64,000 nt of DNA from CF-39 sp035651155 (GCA_035651155.1 DASRGG010000022.1:56217-120216); one strand, 5' to 3'. Positions 42,893 to 51,214 are shown, counted from the first letter of the stretch. The notes: generated by a model not told the origin, from the letters alone. Translations and numbers: made by a program.

Positions 42893-45064
42893 GTGACGGC
42901 GCGCGGCTCCGGCGGCGACGCGGCGCTCGTCGGGCGCGTCGTTCCCATCCTCGACGCCATCCTGCCCGGGGTCGCCGACGCGGGCGCCGCGCGCTACACG
43001 GCGCGTTGGCTCGCCGCGGCGTCGACCGCCGAGCGCGCCGCGCTGCGCCGCACGATCACCGCGCTCGGCCGCGGCGCGCGCGCCCGGTACGCGCGCCCGA
43101 TCGCCGCGCTCGATCGCGCGTCGCTCGACGCGCTCATCGCGTCGCTGCACGCAGGCGAGCTGGGCGTCGAGCCGGCGTCGTTCTGGTCGCTGCGGCTCCT
43201 CGCGCTCGAGGCGGCGTTCGCCGACCCGCGCTACGGCGGCAACCGCGGCGGGTGGGGCTGGCGCCTCGTCGGTGCGGTCGGTGACCCGCAGCCGCGCGGC
43301 TTCCGCCCGCGCGAGCTCGCGTCGGCCGCGCCGGTCGCGCCGGCGGTGACGCCGTCCACGCGATGGACCGCGTCGCTCGCGTCGCGCTCGCGCGCGCGGA
43401 GCGACGACGCCGACGTGGTCGTCGTCGGCCTCGGCGCGGCCGGCGGGGTCATCGCCGCCGAGCTTGCGGAGGCCGGCCTGCGGGTCATCGCGCTCGAGGC
43501 GGGACGTGCGACCGTGCGCGCGAGCACCGACGAGCGCGAGTTCCAGGTGCGCCGGGCCCTGTTCTGGCGAGAGCCCGAGACGCTCGTCGTGAACGACGGC
43601 CCGCCGCTCCGCGGGTCGTGGCTGTCGCGCAACATCGGCGTGGGCGGTCCGCTGCACTGGACCGCGATCACCTACCGCTTCCACCCATCGGACTTCCGCG
43701 TGCGCTCGGGGTCCGGCCACGTCGCGGGGACGAGCCTCGCCGATTGGCCGGTCGCGTACGCCGACCTCGAGCCGTTCTACGACCGCGCCGAGCGGGAGAT
43801 CGGCGTCGCGGGCGCGGCCGGCGCGAACCCCTACGAGGGCGGGCGCGGCGGCGCGTTCCCGCTGCCGCCGGTGCCGCAGACGCGGGCGGCGGCGCGCTTC
43901 GCGGACGCGGCGCGCCGTCTCGGCTACACGCCGTACCCCACGCCCGCCGCGGTGCTCACCGAGCGCCGCGCGTCGCGCCTTGCGTGCAACCTCTGCGGCC
44001 GCTGCTCGCACTACGACTGCCTCCGCCGCGCCAAGGGGACGACGCGCGACAGCGTGCTCGCGCGCGCGGCGCGCACCGGCCGCCTCGACATCCGTCCGGA
44101 GAGCCGCGTCGAGCGCGTGCTCGCCGATCCGCGGACCGGCCTCGCGACGGGCGTGCGCTACCGGGGACCGCGCGGGCGCCGCGAGGTCACCGCGCGAACG
44201 GTCGTCGTCGCGAACGGCGCCGCGTATCAGGCCCGCCTGCTGCTCCTGTCGACGTCGCGCGCGCATCCGCGAGGTCTCGCCAACTCGAGCGGCCTCGTCG
44301 GACGGAACCTCATGTTCCACACCAACGTCATGGCGTGGGGCGCGTTCGACGAGCTCCTCTATGCCGACCGCGGCCCGCAGACGGCCGCCGCGTTCGACGA
44401 CCTCGACGAGGACCGTCCGCGCGAGCGGCACGGCGCGTCGTTCATCCGCGGCGCGGCGGTGCTCGGCGGGATCCCGCTCGTCTTCGCCGGCGGACCGCTC
44501 GCGTTCGCGAACGCGGCCGGGCAGACCGCGCCGCTCCCGGACGGCGTGCGGCCCTGGGGCTCGGGGTTCCGCGACTTCCTGGCGGCGACGTACGCGCGCC
44601 ACTTCGGCGTGTTCGCGCTCTGCGAGGACCTGCCGATGGAGCAGAACCGTATCGAGCTCGATCCCACGATCCGCCTCGCCGACGGCGGGCCGGGCCTGCG
44701 CATCCACTACCGCTACCACCGCAACACCCTCGACATGGAGGAGTTCATGGTCGAGCGCCTCGCCGCGGTGGTCCGGGAGGCCGGCGCGCGCGAGGTGCTG
44801 GCGCAGCGCTCCGCGCTCCCCGCGGGCATGTTCGCGGGCCACCACATGGGCACGGTCCGGATGGGCGCCGACCCGCTGACGAGCGTCGCCGACGCCGACG
44901 GCCGGGCGCACGACGTGCCGAACCTGTACCTGCCGGGCAGCGGGCTCTTCGTGACGTCGGCCGGAGTGAACCCCACCCTGACGATCTGGGCCCTGGCCTA
45001 CCGGAGCGCGGCCGCCATCGCCCGGGAGCACGGCGTCCCGCCGCGCCGCCCTCGTATCGCATGA
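42893..45064 (+). CDS. GMC dehydrogenase fused to gluconate-2-dehydrogenase-subunit-3-like domain, 723 aa
   Basis: Two proteins in one chain. Residues 1-140 resemble the small subunit 3 of membrane gluconate dehydrogenase (ALEAAFADPRYGGNRGGWGWRLVG). From about 173 a GMC flavoprotein begins with VVVVGLGAAGGVIAAE and LEAGR. Further marks are the four-Cys segment CNLCGRCSHYDC, MFAGHHMGTVRMG and the C-terminal GSGLFVTSAGVNPTLTIWALAYR. Start GTG 42893, five bases after the grdC stop, so it is in the grdA-grdC transcript. The relatives pass electrons to a cytochrome c subunit, which is not seen here. Usually these are separate genes; the fusion is unusual. Confidence 0.83.
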   Translation: MTARGSGGDAALVGRVVPILDAILPGVADAGAARYTARWLAAASTAERAALRRTITALGRGARARYARPIAALDRASLDALIASLHAGELGVEPASFWSLRLLALEAAFADPRYGGNRGGWGWRLVGAVGDPQPRGFRPRELASAAPVAPAVTPSTRWTASLASRSRARSDDADVVVVGLGAAGGVIAAELAEAGLRVIALEAGRATVRASTDEREFQVRRALFWREPETLVVNDGPPLRGSWLSRNIGVGGPLHWTAITYRFHPSDFRVRSGSGHVAGTSLADWPVAYADLEPFYDRAEREIGVAGAAGANPYEGGRGGAFPLPPVPQTRAAARFADAARRLGYTPYPTPAAVLTERRASRLACNLCGRCSHYDCLRRAKGTTRDSVLARAARTGRLDIRPESRVERVLADPRTGLATGVRYRGPRGRREVTARTVVVANGAAYQARLLLLSTSRAHPRGLANSSGLVGRNLMFHTNVMAWGAFDELLYADRGPQTAAAFDDLDEDRPRERHGASFIRGAAVLGGIPLVFAGGPLAFANAAGQTAPLPDGVRPWGSGFRDFLAATYARHFGVFALCEDLPMEQNRIELDPTIRLADGGPGLRIHYRYHRNTLDMEEFMVERLAAVVREAGAREVLAQRSALPAGMFAGHHMGTVRMGADPLTSVADADGRAHDVPNLYLPGSGLFVTSAGVNPTLTIWALAYRSAAAIAREHGVPPRRPRIA

Positions 45065-45090
45065 TGAACATCTATCTCGCAACGTGGTCA
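45054..45090 (+). promoter_or_regulatory. Degenerate copy of the 37-bp tripartite element (site 7)
   Basis: GTATCG (45054-45059), 26 bases with CTCGC at spacer 17-21, then GGTCA, so the right half is weak. It overlaps the last codons of the GMC fusion gene and ends 48 bases before the isochorismatase ATG, which itself has AAGGAG upstream. Confidence 0.4.
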
Positions 45091-45137
45091 GGGGGGCACA
45101 ATGAGGCCTCGCCTGCCGGCCGGAAGGAGCAGTAGAG

Positions 45138-45812
45138 ATGCCAGAGGACAAGGTCCGCAAGATCGAGCTGCCGTCGCTCGACCCCAAGGAGGTCGGTCTC
45201 CTCGTCGTGGACATGCAGAACGGGTTCTGCCATCCCGAGGGAGCGCGCGCGAAGGCCTTCGGTGTGGACGCGATCGCGATGCCGCGCGCGTCGATCCCCG
45301 CCGTGGTCGAGATGATCCGCCTGTGCCGCTCGGCCGGCGTGCGCATCACCTACACGCGCCAGGTCCACTATCCGGACGACGCGGCGCGCAAGCGCCGGCG
45401 CATCCCGTCGCATCTCGATCGCCGCGGTGTAAAGCTCGAGCTCTGCTGGCGGGGGACGTGGGACTCCGAACTCGTCGACGAGATCAAGGCCGAGGTGCGG
45501 CCCGAGGACGACGTGATCATCAAGCACCGCGCGAGCGCCTTCTACAACACGCCGCTCGAGGCGGAGCTCCGCATCAAGGGTATCCAGGTCCTCATCATCA
45601 CCGGCACGACCACGTCCTTCTGCATCGACTCGACGATCCGCGACGCGTACATGCGCGACTACGACGTCCTCGTGCCGGCGGAGTGCGTGTCCGACACCGA
45701 CCAGGCGGCGCACGACGCGGTCCTCGCGTGCGTCGACCGCTTCCACGGCGTCGTCACCACGACCGCGGACATCGCGAAGGCGCTCGGCGCCCGCGCGGCG
45801 GTGCGCGCGTGA
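45138..45812 (+). CDS. Isochorismatase-like cysteine hydrolase (N-carbamoylsarcosine amidase type), 224 aa
   Basis: Amide-hydrolysing enzyme with the Asp-Lys-Cys triad of the family: Asp25 in LLVVDMQNGF, Lys129 in VIIKHRASAF and Cys162 in GTTTSFCID. The cis-peptide before the Cys region fits the pattern ITGTTTS. Family members include N-carbamoylsarcosine amidohydrolase, ureidoacrylate amidohydrolase and nicotinamidase. Next to a sarcosine/betaine/glycine reductase set the carbamoylsarcosine activity is attractive, but it is an inference. The stop overlaps the next GTG by three bases, so it is coupled with the amidohydrolase. Confidence 0.86.
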   Translation: MPEDKVRKIELPSLDPKEVGLLVVDMQNGFCHPEGARAKAFGVDAIAMPRASIPAVVEMIRLCRSAGVRITYTRQVHYPDDAARKRRRIPSHLDRRGVKLELCWRGTWDSELVDEIKAEVRPEDDVIIKHRASAFYNTPLEAELRIKGIQVLIITGTTTSFCIDSTIRDAYMRDYDVLVPAECVSDTDQAAHDAVLACVDRFHGVVTTTADIAKALGARAAVRA

Positions 45813-46699
45813 GCGGCGTCGATCGCATCCTCGAGGGCGCGATCGACATGCATTGCCATTCCGGCCCGTCGCCGTTCCCGCGGCGGATGGACCACGTCGA
45901 GGCGGCGCGGATGGCCGACTCCGTCGGGATGCGCGCCATCGTCGTGAAGTCGCACCACCACCCGACGGTCATGGACGTGCGCGCGATGGCTCCGCAGCTC
46001 GGGGGGATCCGCACGAGGGTGTTCGGCTCGATCGCGCTAAACTCCATGGTCGGCGGGCTCAATCCGTCCGCAGTCGACCTCGCGCTCAAGATGGGCGGGA
46101 AGGTCGTGTGGTTCCCGACCATCTCGTCGCGCAGGCACATCGAGCACGCGCAGGCGCATCCCGACCTGAAGTTCCCGAAGGCCACCGTCGCGCTGCGCAA
46201 GCCTGACATCGTCGACATCCTCGACGACGGCGGCGCGCTCCGTCCCGAGGTGCCGGTGATCCTGCGCATGATCGCCGAGGCCGACGCCGTCCTCGCCGCC
46301 GGCCACCAGGCGCCGGACCGCATCCAGATCCTCCTCGACGCGGCGCGCGAGGCGGGCGTGAAGCGGATGATCGTGAACCACCCCGAGTACGTCATCGCGG
46401 CGACGCGCGAGGAGGTGGTTCGGTTCGCGGAGAGCGGCGCGCTCATCGAGCACGAATGCTGCATGTACGACGACGCGTCCGAGTTCCACCACTGGGATCT
46501 CGTCGCGCTGAAGGAATGGATCGATCTCGTCGGCGCGGACCGCACGAGCATCGGCAGCGACCTCGGGCAGACGAACAACCCGCTCCCGATCGAGTCGTTC
46601 AAGAAGATGCTGAGCGGCCTCCACGACCTCGGCGTGAGCGAGCGGGACCTGGTGAAGATGGTCCGCGACAATCCCGCGCGGCTCCTCGGCCTCGACTAG
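45809..46699 (+). CDS. DUF6282-like amidohydrolase-superfamily protein, 296 aa
   Basis: Metal-dependent hydrolase of unclear function. IDMHCHSGPSPFPR gives the His-x-His metal pair near residue 14. VVKSHHHPT, IVNHPEY and GSDLGQTNNPLP supply further His and Asp ligands in the usual amidohydrolase order. GTG 45809 overlaps the stop of the isochorismatase gene. It lies in an operon with an amidase and an HpaI aldolase, so hydrolysis of an amide, lactone or decarboxylation of a ring-opened product is possible. I recall this as a domain of unknown function family; the name is from memory. Confidence 0.8.
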   Translation: MSGVDRILEGAIDMHCHSGPSPFPRRMDHVEAARMADSVGMRAIVVKSHHHPTVMDVRAMAPQLGGIRTRVFGSIALNSMVGGLNPSAVDLALKMGGKVVWFPTISSRRHIEHAQAHPDLKFPKATVALRKPDIVDILDDGGALRPEVPVILRMIAEADAVLAAGHQAPDRIQILLDAAREAGVKRMIVNHPEYVIAATREEVVRFAESGALIEHECCMYDDASEFHHWDLVALKEWIDLVGADRTSIGSDLGQTNNPLPIESFKKMLSGLHDLGVSERDLVKMVRDNPARLLGLD

Positions 46700-46701
46700 G
46701 C

Positions 46702-47481
46702 GTGTCCGGCACGCCTGCGGCGACGCGGCTCCGCGACCGGCTGCGGAGCGGGCCGCCCGTCGTCGGGACGTTCGTGAAGCTGCCCGCGCTCGAGAGCATC
46801 GACCTCGTGAAGTCGATCGGCTTCGACGTGGCGGCGGTCGACGGTGAGCACTCGCAGCTCGACGAGTCCGCCATCCTGGCCCTCCTGCGGCACGGCGCGG
46901 CGCTCGGGCTGCCCATGCTCGTTCGGACGCCGACGCGAGATGCCGGCGTCATCAACCGCATGCTCGAAGCGGGCGCCGCGGGCATCCAGCTCTCGACGCT
47001 GCGCTCGCGGGGAGATCGGGACGCGATGGTGTCGGCGACGCGCTACGCGCCCGACGGGACGCGGAGCGTGAGCCTGGCGCACCCGGGCGCCGACTACAGC
47101 GGCATCCCGCTCGTGCAGTATCTCGAACGCAGCAAGGCGTTCCCGCTCCTCATCGGTCAGATCGAGACCGCGACGACGGACGATCCGCTCCCGGAGATCC
47201 TCGAGGGGCTCGACGCGGCCTTCATCGGCACGACGGACCTGTCCGTCGACCTGGGCCGGCCCGGCAAGCTGGACGACGAGCGTATCCGCGCGCGGGTCTC
47301 TGAAATCGCGGCCGCCGCGGCGCGTGCGTCGGCCGCGCTCGGCGCATGGGTCGCGACCGCCGACGCGCTCGCGTCGCTGCGCGGTCGTGGCCTGCGCTAT
47401 GTCCTCGTCGGCTCGGACGTGCAGCTCCTGCGCGCGGGCCTCGCCGGCGTGCTCGCAGCCGCACGGCAGGCGCTCTCATGA
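46702..47481 (+). CDS. HpcH/HpaI-family aldolase, 259 aa (paralogue of 30,034-30,795)
   Basis: Pyruvate-type class II aldolase. VGTFVKLPALESIDLVKSIGFDVAAVDGEHSQLD has the metal-site region with the DGEH motif; LVRTPTRDAGVINRMLEAGAAGIQLS carries the substrate Arg and loop, and GQIETATTDD the metal Glu. FIGTTDLSVDLG closes the site. GTG 46702 lies two bases after the previous stop. Compared with the copy at 30,034 the sequence is distant, so the two may cleave different products. The IclR gene follows with an overlap or a 50-base gap, depending on its start. Confidence 0.86.
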   Translation: MSGTPAATRLRDRLRSGPPVVGTFVKLPALESIDLVKSIGFDVAAVDGEHSQLDESAILALLRHGAALGLPMLVRTPTRDAGVINRMLEAGAAGIQLSTLRSRGDRDAMVSATRYAPDGTRSVSLAHPGADYSGIPLVQYLERSKAFPLLIGQIETATTDDPLPEILEGLDAAFIGTTDLSVDLGRPGKLDDERIRARVSEIAAAAARASAALGAWVATADALASLRGRGLRYVLVGSDVQLLRAGLAGVLAAARQALS

Positions 47482-47494
47482 GGAACGGTTCCTC
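47480..47494. promoter_or_regulatory. Perfect 15-bp palindrome at the IclR gene start
   Basis: GAGGAAC-G-GTTCCTC, arms of seven bases around one centre base, starting at the end of the aldolase gene and 38 bases before the chosen IclR start. Such a site just ahead of a regulator gene is typical of autoregulation. No second copy was seen in the window. Confidence 0.5.
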
Positions 47495-47531
47495 GACGCG
47501 CGCTGCGCCGCGTGCTACACCACTCGCCGTC

Positions 47532-48344
47532 ATGCGAGCACGCGTTTCGCTTCGCGGTACGAAGGATGGGAACGGCCACGAGTCGGCGATTCAGTCGGTA
47601 GCCCGCGCGGCGCACATCCTCGGCTTCTTCACCGTGGGCCGGCCGCGCCGCTCGCTCTCCGAGCTCACCGCGCGCCTCGGCGTGAGCCGCGCGACCGCGC
47701 ATCGCTACACCGTGGCGCTGCGCCAGGCCAACCTGCTCCGCTTCGACCCCGCGACGAACGAGTACACGCTCGGACCGCAGGTGCTCACGCTCGCCGCGGC
47801 CGCAGGCGCGGGCCTCCCCATCGTCACCATCGCCGGTCCGCACATGGAGGCGCTCGTGCGCCGCGTGAACGAGACCGTGGTCATCAGCATCTGGGACGGC
47901 GAGGCGCCCATCGTCGTGCGCGTCGACGACAACCCCGACCGGCTCGTGCGCATCAGCATCCACACCGGCGCGCGCCTCACGCCGTTCCGCTCGAGCCAGG
48001 GCCGCGTGTTCTGCGCCTTCCTGCCCGAGAGCGAGGTGCCGGGCCTCCGCCGCGCGCTCCGCCGCGAACCGTCGCTCGCCGCCGAGCTGCGGCGCATCCG
48101 CAAGGATGGCCTCGCGGAGGCGGCCGAGGTCGAGCCCGGCATCCGCGCGATCGCCGCGCCGGTGTTCCAGGGCGACCACTGCACGGCCGCCGTCGCCATC
48201 GTCGGCACCACCTCGTCGATCCCCGAGTCGCGCACCTCGCCGATGGCGCGCGCGCTGCTCGCGACCGCCGCACAGCTGTCCCGTGAGTTCGGGGCCCTGC
48301 CCGAGCTCGGGCGCGGCGAAGTGAATGGGAGGAAGCCCGCATGA
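47532..48344 (+). CDS. IclR-family transcriptional regulator, 270 aa
   Basis: One-component regulator. Winged helix-turn-helix at residues 22-85 with AIQSVARAAHILGFF, SLSELTARLGVSRATAHRYTVALRQANLL; then the effector domain LVRRVNETVVISIWDGEAPIVVRVD, and SSQGRVFCAFLPE, the usual ligand-binding region with a conserved Gly-Arg. ATG 47532 gives the family's length; ATG 47478, which overlaps the aldolase stop, would add 18 residues. It is the only transcription factor I can see in 64 kb, sitting inside the catabolic operon it probably controls. It is the first candidate for the protein binding the 37-bp element. Confidence 0.88.
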   Translation: MRARVSLRGTKDGNGHESAIQSVARAAHILGFFTVGRPRRSLSELTARLGVSRATAHRYTVALRQANLLRFDPATNEYTLGPQVLTLAAAAGAGLPIVTIAGPHMEALVRRVNETVVISIWDGEAPIVVRVDDNPDRLVRISIHTGARLTPFRSSQGRVFCAFLPESEVPGLRRALRREPSLAAELRRIRKDGLAEAAEVEPGIRAIAAPVFQGDHCTAAVAIVGTTSSIPESRTSPMARALLATAAQLSREFGALPELGRGEVNGRKPA

Positions 48345-49339
48345 CCGTCACGACCACGATCACGTCGCGCGACTACGAGGGCCTCTTCGTGCGCTGGGAG
48401 GAACTCTACAAGCGCGCGCATTACGGCAAGGTCCACATCAAGCGGACCGACGTGCCGGTGGTCGACAGCCGTCAAGGCACGAGCCAATTCTACATCATGC
48501 CGCAGTTCGAGGAGCTCTCCCTCACGCAGTGGGTCGTGTTCGTGCGCGACCACACCGGCGTGCCGAGCGGCCGCCATACGCACCAGGGAGGCATCACGAT
48601 CTTCGGCGTCGAGGGAGACGGGTACAGCGTCGTGAACGGCCATCGCTTCGACTGGAGCGCCGAGGACGCCGTCCTGCTCCCGATCGTCCCGGGCGGCCTC
48701 GACCACCAGCACTTCCGCGCGCGCGACGATCGCCCCTCGAAGTTCATGGGCATCATCTACGAGCCGCTCGTCGTCGGGCTCGGCGCGGAGATGGTCCAGC
48801 TCGAGCCGCAGACGCGCTCGACGCAGTGGGAGGCCGCGAAGGTCGGAGCCGCCGTCGACATGGGAACGGCGAACGCCCCGACCGCGCCGACGCTCGCCGC
48901 GCTCATCGAGCTGCGTGAGCGGCAGCGCGCCACGCTCCATCCGCCGGCCCTCATCCGGCGTGCCGACCTCCCGGTCGATCGGAACGGGTTCGGCGAGCTG
49001 CGCTGGTACGTGCATCCGGCCGCACCGGGCTTCGCCGGGACCGCGCCGATGTTCGTGTTCACGCAGCGCCTCGATCCGGGGCAGGAGAGCGACCGTCTTA
49101 CCACACCGGGGAACGGCTACATGTACGTGCTCGCCGGGGAGCCGACGATCGAGGTCGACGACGACGCGTTCACGTGCGAGCGCGGCGACATCGTGTGCCT
49201 CCCGCCGCGCCGCAACGGCGTCACCGTGGGCGTCCGCGCGGGCCGCGAGGAGGCCCGTATCGTCGTGGCGCTCGCGAACCTGTCCGGCCTCGTCGGCGTC
49301 GCGATGGGAGCCGATCTGGCGCTTCGACCGCGCCGCTGA
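48341..49339 (+). CDS. Two-domain cupin (bicupin) protein, 332 aa
   Basis: Two cupin barrels in one chain, like gentisate 1,2-dioxygenase and related ring-cleaving enzymes. Barrel 1 holds GRHTHQGGITIFGVEGDGYSVVNG (His-x-His metal pair) and LDHQHF. Barrel 2 has LTTPGNGYMYVLAGEPTIEVDDDAFTCERGDIVCLPPR, where the metal ligands are less clear. The ATG overlaps the IclR stop by four bases. A Rieske dioxygenase and a VOC dioxygenase gene follow. It could be a ring-cleavage dioxygenase or a ligand-binding cupin; only domain 1 seems able to hold a metal. Confidence 0.8.
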   Translation: MTVTTTITSRDYEGLFVRWEELYKRAHYGKVHIKRTDVPVVDSRQGTSQFYIMPQFEELSLTQWVVFVRDHTGVPSGRHTHQGGITIFGVEGDGYSVVNGHRFDWSAEDAVLLPIVPGGLDHQHFRARDDRPSKFMGIIYEPLVVGLGAEMVQLEPQTRSTQWEAAKVGAAVDMGTANAPTAPTLAALIELRERQRATLHPPALIRRADLPVDRNGFGELRWYVHPAAPGFAGTAPMFVFTQRLDPGQESDRLTTPGNGYMYVLAGEPTIEVDDDAFTCERGDIVCLPPRRNGVTVGVRAGREEARIVVALANLSGLVGVAMGADLALRPRR

Positions 49340-49370
49340 GCGGGGTCCCCGCGTTGCGATGCGAGAGAGC

Positions 49371-49407
49371 GTATCGTATAGCGAGACAGCGGCTCGGGGA
49401 GGTCCTG
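49371..49407 (+). promoter_or_regulatory. Degenerate copy of the 37-bp tripartite element (site 8)
   Basis: GTATCG (49371-49376) with CTCG at spacer positions 17-20, but the right-hand GAGAC is lost because the ribosome-binding site GGGGAGG occupies that stretch. TTGCGA lies 18 bases before a TATAGC that overlaps the element and could serve as -35/-10. The Rieske ATG is 6 bases downstream. Confidence 0.4.
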
Positions 49408-49412
49408 CCGGC

Positions 49413-50732
49413 ATGAGCCAGACGACGACGGCACCGCGGGTGAAGGTCGCGAACCGCCGCAGCCCGTTCATCCACGAGGACTGGGACGCGCGGACCTTCC
49501 GCGTGAACCGCGAGGCCTTCCGCTCCGAGGAGGTCTTCGCGAAGGAGCGCCGGCTCATCTGGGACCGTCAGTGGCTGTACCTCGGCCACGAGACCGAGGT
49601 ACGGCGGCCGGGCGACTTCAAGCAGCGCACCCTCGCCGGCCGCCCGCTCATCTTCGCGCGCGACAGCAACAACGTCGTGCGCGCGTACCTGAACTCCTGC
49701 CCGCATCGCGGCACGATCCTCTGCCGCGAGACCGAGGGGAACGCGAAGACCTTCCAGTGCTTCTATCACGCGTGGACGTTCGCGAACACCGGCGAGCTCG
49801 TGGGCATCCCCGATCCGGCCGCGTACCCGCCCGAGCGCGGGTTCGCCGCGGAGATGGGTCTGCGCGAGCCGCCGCGCTTCGCGAACTACCGCGGCTTCGT
49901 CTTCGTCTCGTTCGCCGCGAACGGACCGAGCCTGCGCGAGCATCTCGGCGAGGCGCGCGACTACATCGACCTCATGGTCGATCACTCCGAGCGCGGGCTC
50001 GAGGTCATCCCCGGGACCCACATGTACGCCATCCGCGGGAACTGGAAGCTCGCCGTCGAGAACGCGATGGACGGCTACCACTTCTCGCCGACGCACGTGA
50101 CGTTCGTCGAGTACCTGAAGACGACCGGCTACGTCACCAGCGACGAGGGCGGCCGCGTGATCACGCTGGAGAACGGCCACAGCGTCCTCGTGTTCTCCGG
50201 CCACGGTGGACGCGTCGGCATGCAGTGGGAGCCGCGCTTCGGCGAGGCGCAGCGCCTCCTCGTCGAGGAGAACGTCCGCAAGCTGGCCGCGCGCGTGGGC
50301 GAGGAGCGCGCGAAGCGCATCGCCGGGACGAGCCGCATCCTCTACGTCTTCCCGAACCTGCTGCTCTTCGACATCGAGGGCCTCGCGGCGCGTCAGCTCG
50401 AGCCGGTCCGTCCCGACTTCACCGACGTGCGCGCCTGGGAGCTCGCGCCGGCGACCGAGTCGCCGGAGGAGCGCGAGCTGCGGATCCGCATCCTCGGATC
50501 CTTCATCGGGCCCGGCGGCCTCGCGACGCCGGACGACGTCGAGGCGTACGAGTGCGTGCAGCGCGGCGTCGTCGCCACCGCCGGCGACCAGCGGCCCGAG
50601 GTGGACTGGAGCGACATCAGCCGCGGCATGGCACGCGAGGCCGAGGGGCAGCCCGCCCGCAACGTCGACGAGGCCGGCATCCGCGGCTTCTGGCGCCACT
50701 GGGACGACCAGATCGGCGGTGGCGCGGCGTGA
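49413..50732 (+). CDS. Aromatic-ring-hydroxylating dioxygenase alpha subunit (Rieske), 439 aa
   Basis: Catalytic subunit of a multi-component dioxygenase. Rieske ligands are Cys96-x-His98 and Cys116-x2-His119 (NSCPHRGT, CFYHAW). The catalytic iron site is AVENAMDGYHFSPTHV with Asp220, His223 and His228. Length and domain order match BenA/NahAc-type alpha subunits. ATG 49413 follows GGGGAGG. The beta subunit gene overlaps by three or four bases. Reductase and ferredoxin genes are not in the window, so electrons must come from elsewhere. The next genes (VOC dioxygenase) suggest ring hydroxylation followed by cleavage. Confidence 0.92.
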   Translation: MSQTTTAPRVKVANRRSPFIHEDWDARTFRVNREAFRSEEVFAKERRLIWDRQWLYLGHETEVRRPGDFKQRTLAGRPLIFARDSNNVVRAYLNSCPHRGTILCRETEGNAKTFQCFYHAWTFANTGELVGIPDPAAYPPERGFAAEMGLREPPRFANYRGFVFVSFAANGPSLREHLGEARDYIDLMVDHSERGLEVIPGTHMYAIRGNWKLAVENAMDGYHFSPTHVTFVEYLKTTGYVTSDEGGRVITLENGHSVLVFSGHGGRVGMQWEPRFGEAQRLLVEENVRKLAARVGEERAKRIAGTSRILYVFPNLLLFDIEGLAARQLEPVRPDFTDVRAWELAPATESPEERELRIRILGSFIGPGGLATPDDVEAYECVQRGVVATAGDQRPEVDWSDISRGMAREAEGQPARNVDEAGIRGFWRHWDDQIGGGAA

Positions 50733-51214
50733 TCGCGACCGTCACGCGGCAGGAGGTCGAGGACTTCCTCTTCCGCGAGGCCGCGCTCCTCGACGAGTGG
50801 CGTCTCGACGAATGGCTCGGGCTCTTCGAGCCCGGGGCGACGTACGAGGTGCCGACGACGGACCGGCCGGACGAGGACCCACGCCGCTCGCAGTACTACG
50901 TGTGGGACGACTACGAGCTCCTCGCCGCGCGGGTGCGCCGGCTCAAGAGCAAGCACGCGCACGCCGAGAACCCTCACTCGCGGACGCGGCGGCTCGTGAC
51001 GAACGTCCGCGTCGGGACGCCGGGCGGCGGGACGGTCCCGGTCTACGCGGCGTTCCTCATCTACAAGATCCGCGACGGGAACGTCGATCAGTTCGTGGGC
51101 CGGTACGAGCACACGCTCGCGGTGGGGGGCGAGGGCCTCTTGTTCCGCAAGCGTCGGGCGGTCCTCGAGCTGGAGGTCCTGCGTCCCGGCGGTAGGCTGA
51201 GCTTCATCCTGTGA
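50729..51214 (+). CDS. Aromatic-ring-hydroxylating dioxygenase beta subunit, 161 aa
   Basis: NTF2-like small subunit that stabilises the alpha3beta3 complex. EVEDFLFREAALLDEWRLDEWLGLFEPGATYEVPTTDR is the family N-terminus. HSRTRRLVTNVRV and FRKRRAVLELEVLRPGGRLSFIL match the C-terminal strands. The GTG at 50729 overlaps the alpha stop. The size fits. It has no cofactor of its own. Confidence 0.9.
   Translation: MIATVTRQEVEDFLFREAALLDEWRLDEWLGLFEPGATYEVPTTDRPDEDPRRSQYYVWDDYELLAARVRRLKSKHAHAENPHSRTRRLVTNVRVGTPGGGTVPVYAAFLIYKIRDGNVDQFVGRYEHTLAVGGEGLLFRKRRAVLELEVLRPGGRLSFIL

Noticed and set aside
45070..45125. Alternative placement of the element at 45.08-45.12 kb around GGCCTCGCC
   Set aside because: Spacing does not fit; the placement at 45,054-45,090 keeps two of three blocks in register.
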